Below are positions 5,671 to 6,198 of a stretch of 6,198 nucleotides of DNA, piece after piece; the first letter of the stretch is position 1; every line of letters begins with the position of its first letter. Both the position numbers and the translations under genes were made by a program. Below the pieces are notes generated by a model that searched no databases, was not told where the DNA came from, and saw nothing but the letters and a program-made list of their open reading frames with translations. Source of the DNA: Nitrospirota bacterium (lineage in GTDB: Bacteria > Nitrospirota > Nitrospiria > Nitrospirales > Nitrospiraceae); the NCBI GenBank assembly GCA_016235225.1, contig JACRLS010000240.1, forward strand, positions 1 through 6,198, read 5' to 3'.

Positions 5671-5939
5671 CCCCCATACGTATCGCCCAACCCGCGAGCC
5701 GGAAAGTCCCTGTGTTGCTCGTCGGCATGGAGGAGCACGATCACTGATGAACAGTCCCCACGCACGACATTCACCTCTCGCGCTGGGTCGCCCAAGGGAA
5801 TGTCTTTCATCCGAGGCCCGATCGTGCTAGTCTTCCATCACTCTATCATTCATCCCGCCTTTCTCTTAGGGTGAGATCGTCCTCCAGTGGAGGGTGTCAC
5901 CGGTTCCTTTGGCCTCGGTCACTGTCTGTCCCGTCGATC
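5671..5939. other. Intergenic leader region of the B12-binding-domain gene
   Basis: No supported gene is seen in this stretch. It contains the short palindrome ATACGTAT (5677-5684). A TATCAT at 5844-5849 could be a -10 element, but no convincing -35 accompanies it. The C-rich, T-interspersed sequence around 5830-5865 and the dyad at 5871-5900 are the only other structures noted. A promoter for the downstream gene is expected here but cannot be pinned down. Confidence 0.4.
5871..5900. promoter_or_regulatory. Dyad/stem-loop upstream of the B12-binding-domain gene
   Basis: CCTCCA (5881-5886) and TGGAGG (5888-5893) form a perfect dyad around one base, flanked by GTGA (5871-5874) and TCAC (5897-5900). 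It lies 49-79 bases before the ATG at 5950. It could be an operator or a leader hairpin. The TGGAGG arm resembles a ribosome site, but no suitably spaced start follows it. Confidence 0.4.
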
Positions 5940-5945
5940 GGAGGG
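5940..5945 (+). promoter_or_regulatory. Shine-Dalgarno site of the B12-binding-domain gene
   Basis: GGAGGG stands four bases before ATG 5950. This strong, well-spaced site is the main evidence for the start of the truncated gene. Confidence 0.85.
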
Positions 5946-5949
5946 TTCC

Positions 5950-6198
5950 ATGTTAGTGTTCCTCATCCACGTCCGCGATTCCCAGTTCTACGCCCTTCCC
6001 GCCAAGACTCCCGCAAAAAACGGACGCATTCGGGTGATGGGTTTCCCTCCGATCGGGATCATGTCCCTGTCGTCGGTCCTCAAACGCGCCGGCCACGACT
6101 GTGTCATGTTCGATCAGGCCAATCCGGAGACGCCGAACGATGTCATCGTGGAGGAAATCACCAAGCGTCAGCCGGCCTTGGTGGGCCTGAGTTTTCTC
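5950..6198 (+). CDS. B12-binding-domain protein, probably a radical SAM enzyme, 5' part only
   Basis: The frame runs open for 83 codons to the window end. The N-terminus (MLVFLIHVRDSQFY) is followed by the pattern typical of the cobalamin-binding domain at the front of BchE/HpnJ-type radical SAM proteins. FPPIGIMSLSSVLKRAGHD (35-53) corresponds to the usual PPLGLxYLAAxLrxaGH, then VMFDQANPE, and QPALVGLSFL near the edge corresponds to PDlVGiS. Such enzymes usually do methylations or rearrangements in lipid, pigment or natural-product pathways. The diagnostic CxxxCxxC cluster motif would lie beyond the window, so the radical SAM part is inferred. No substrate can be assigned. It appears to be its own transcription unit, with a 327-base gap upstream. 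Confidence 0.75.
   Translation, partial: MLVFLIHVRDSQFYALPAKTPAKNGRIRVMGFPPIGIMSLSSVLKRAGHDCVMFDQANPETPNDVIVEEITKRQPALVGLSFL

Noticed and set aside
5589..5810. A minus-strand open frame of 73 codons in the gap after the DUF1111 relic
   Set aside because: The protein is not recognised, no ribosome site is seen, and it runs through the perfect hairpin at 5640-5670 into the relic. It is most likely chance.

Overview
This window most likely comes from the chromosome of a GC-rich, autotrophic Nitrospira-like bacterium (phylum Nitrospirota). That assignment is an inference: it rests on a fumarate reductase/succinate dehydrogenase gene pair followed by succinyl-CoA synthetase genes, which are consecutive steps of the reductive (or oxidative) TCA cycle, and on overall gene style. 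No taxonomic marker is present.

Layout, all genes on the + strand. Positions 1-573 hold the 3' part of an iron-sulfur subunit (frdB type), cut by the window edge. Positions 677-2257 hold the flavoprotein subunit (frdA type). Positions 2364-3560 hold sucC and 4411-5283 hold sucD. Both gaps upstream of sucC (574-676 and 2258-2363) are filled by imperfect palindromes whose arms are built from 7-bp units. sucC and sucD, normally adjacent, are separated by 850 bp. That interval carries GC-rich hairpins, a decayed copy of the sucC 3' end (about 3683-3769), a REP-like palindrome (3918-3955), and an AT-richer, unrecognised gene that looks broken by three single-base frameshifts (3966-4399). After sucD come a C-terminal remnant of a DUF1111 di-haem oxidoreductase (5401-5622), a strong hairpin (5640-5670), about 270 bp with no recognisable gene, and the first 83 codons of a B12-binding-domain protein, probably a radical SAM enzyme (5950 to the window end).

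Functionally, the FeS and flavin subunits interconvert fumarate and succinate, and SucCD interconverts succinate and succinyl-CoA with nucleotide hydrolysis or synthesis. In an rTCA organism this runs fumarate to succinate to succinyl-CoA, feeding 2-oxoglutarate:ferredoxin oxidoreductase. The flavoprotein has the fumarate-site residues but has Asn where classical SdhA/FrdA carries the FAD-linking His. The FeS subunit has two full ferredoxin-type Cys motifs. Together these suggest a divergent, possibly soluble enzyme rather than the textbook membrane complex II.

No convincing novel multi-gene system is visible. The most noteworthy items are the paired heptad-repeat palindromes inside the operon, the interrupted sucC-sucD junction with its duplicated sucC tail and broken gene, and the atypical FrdA/FrdB pair.
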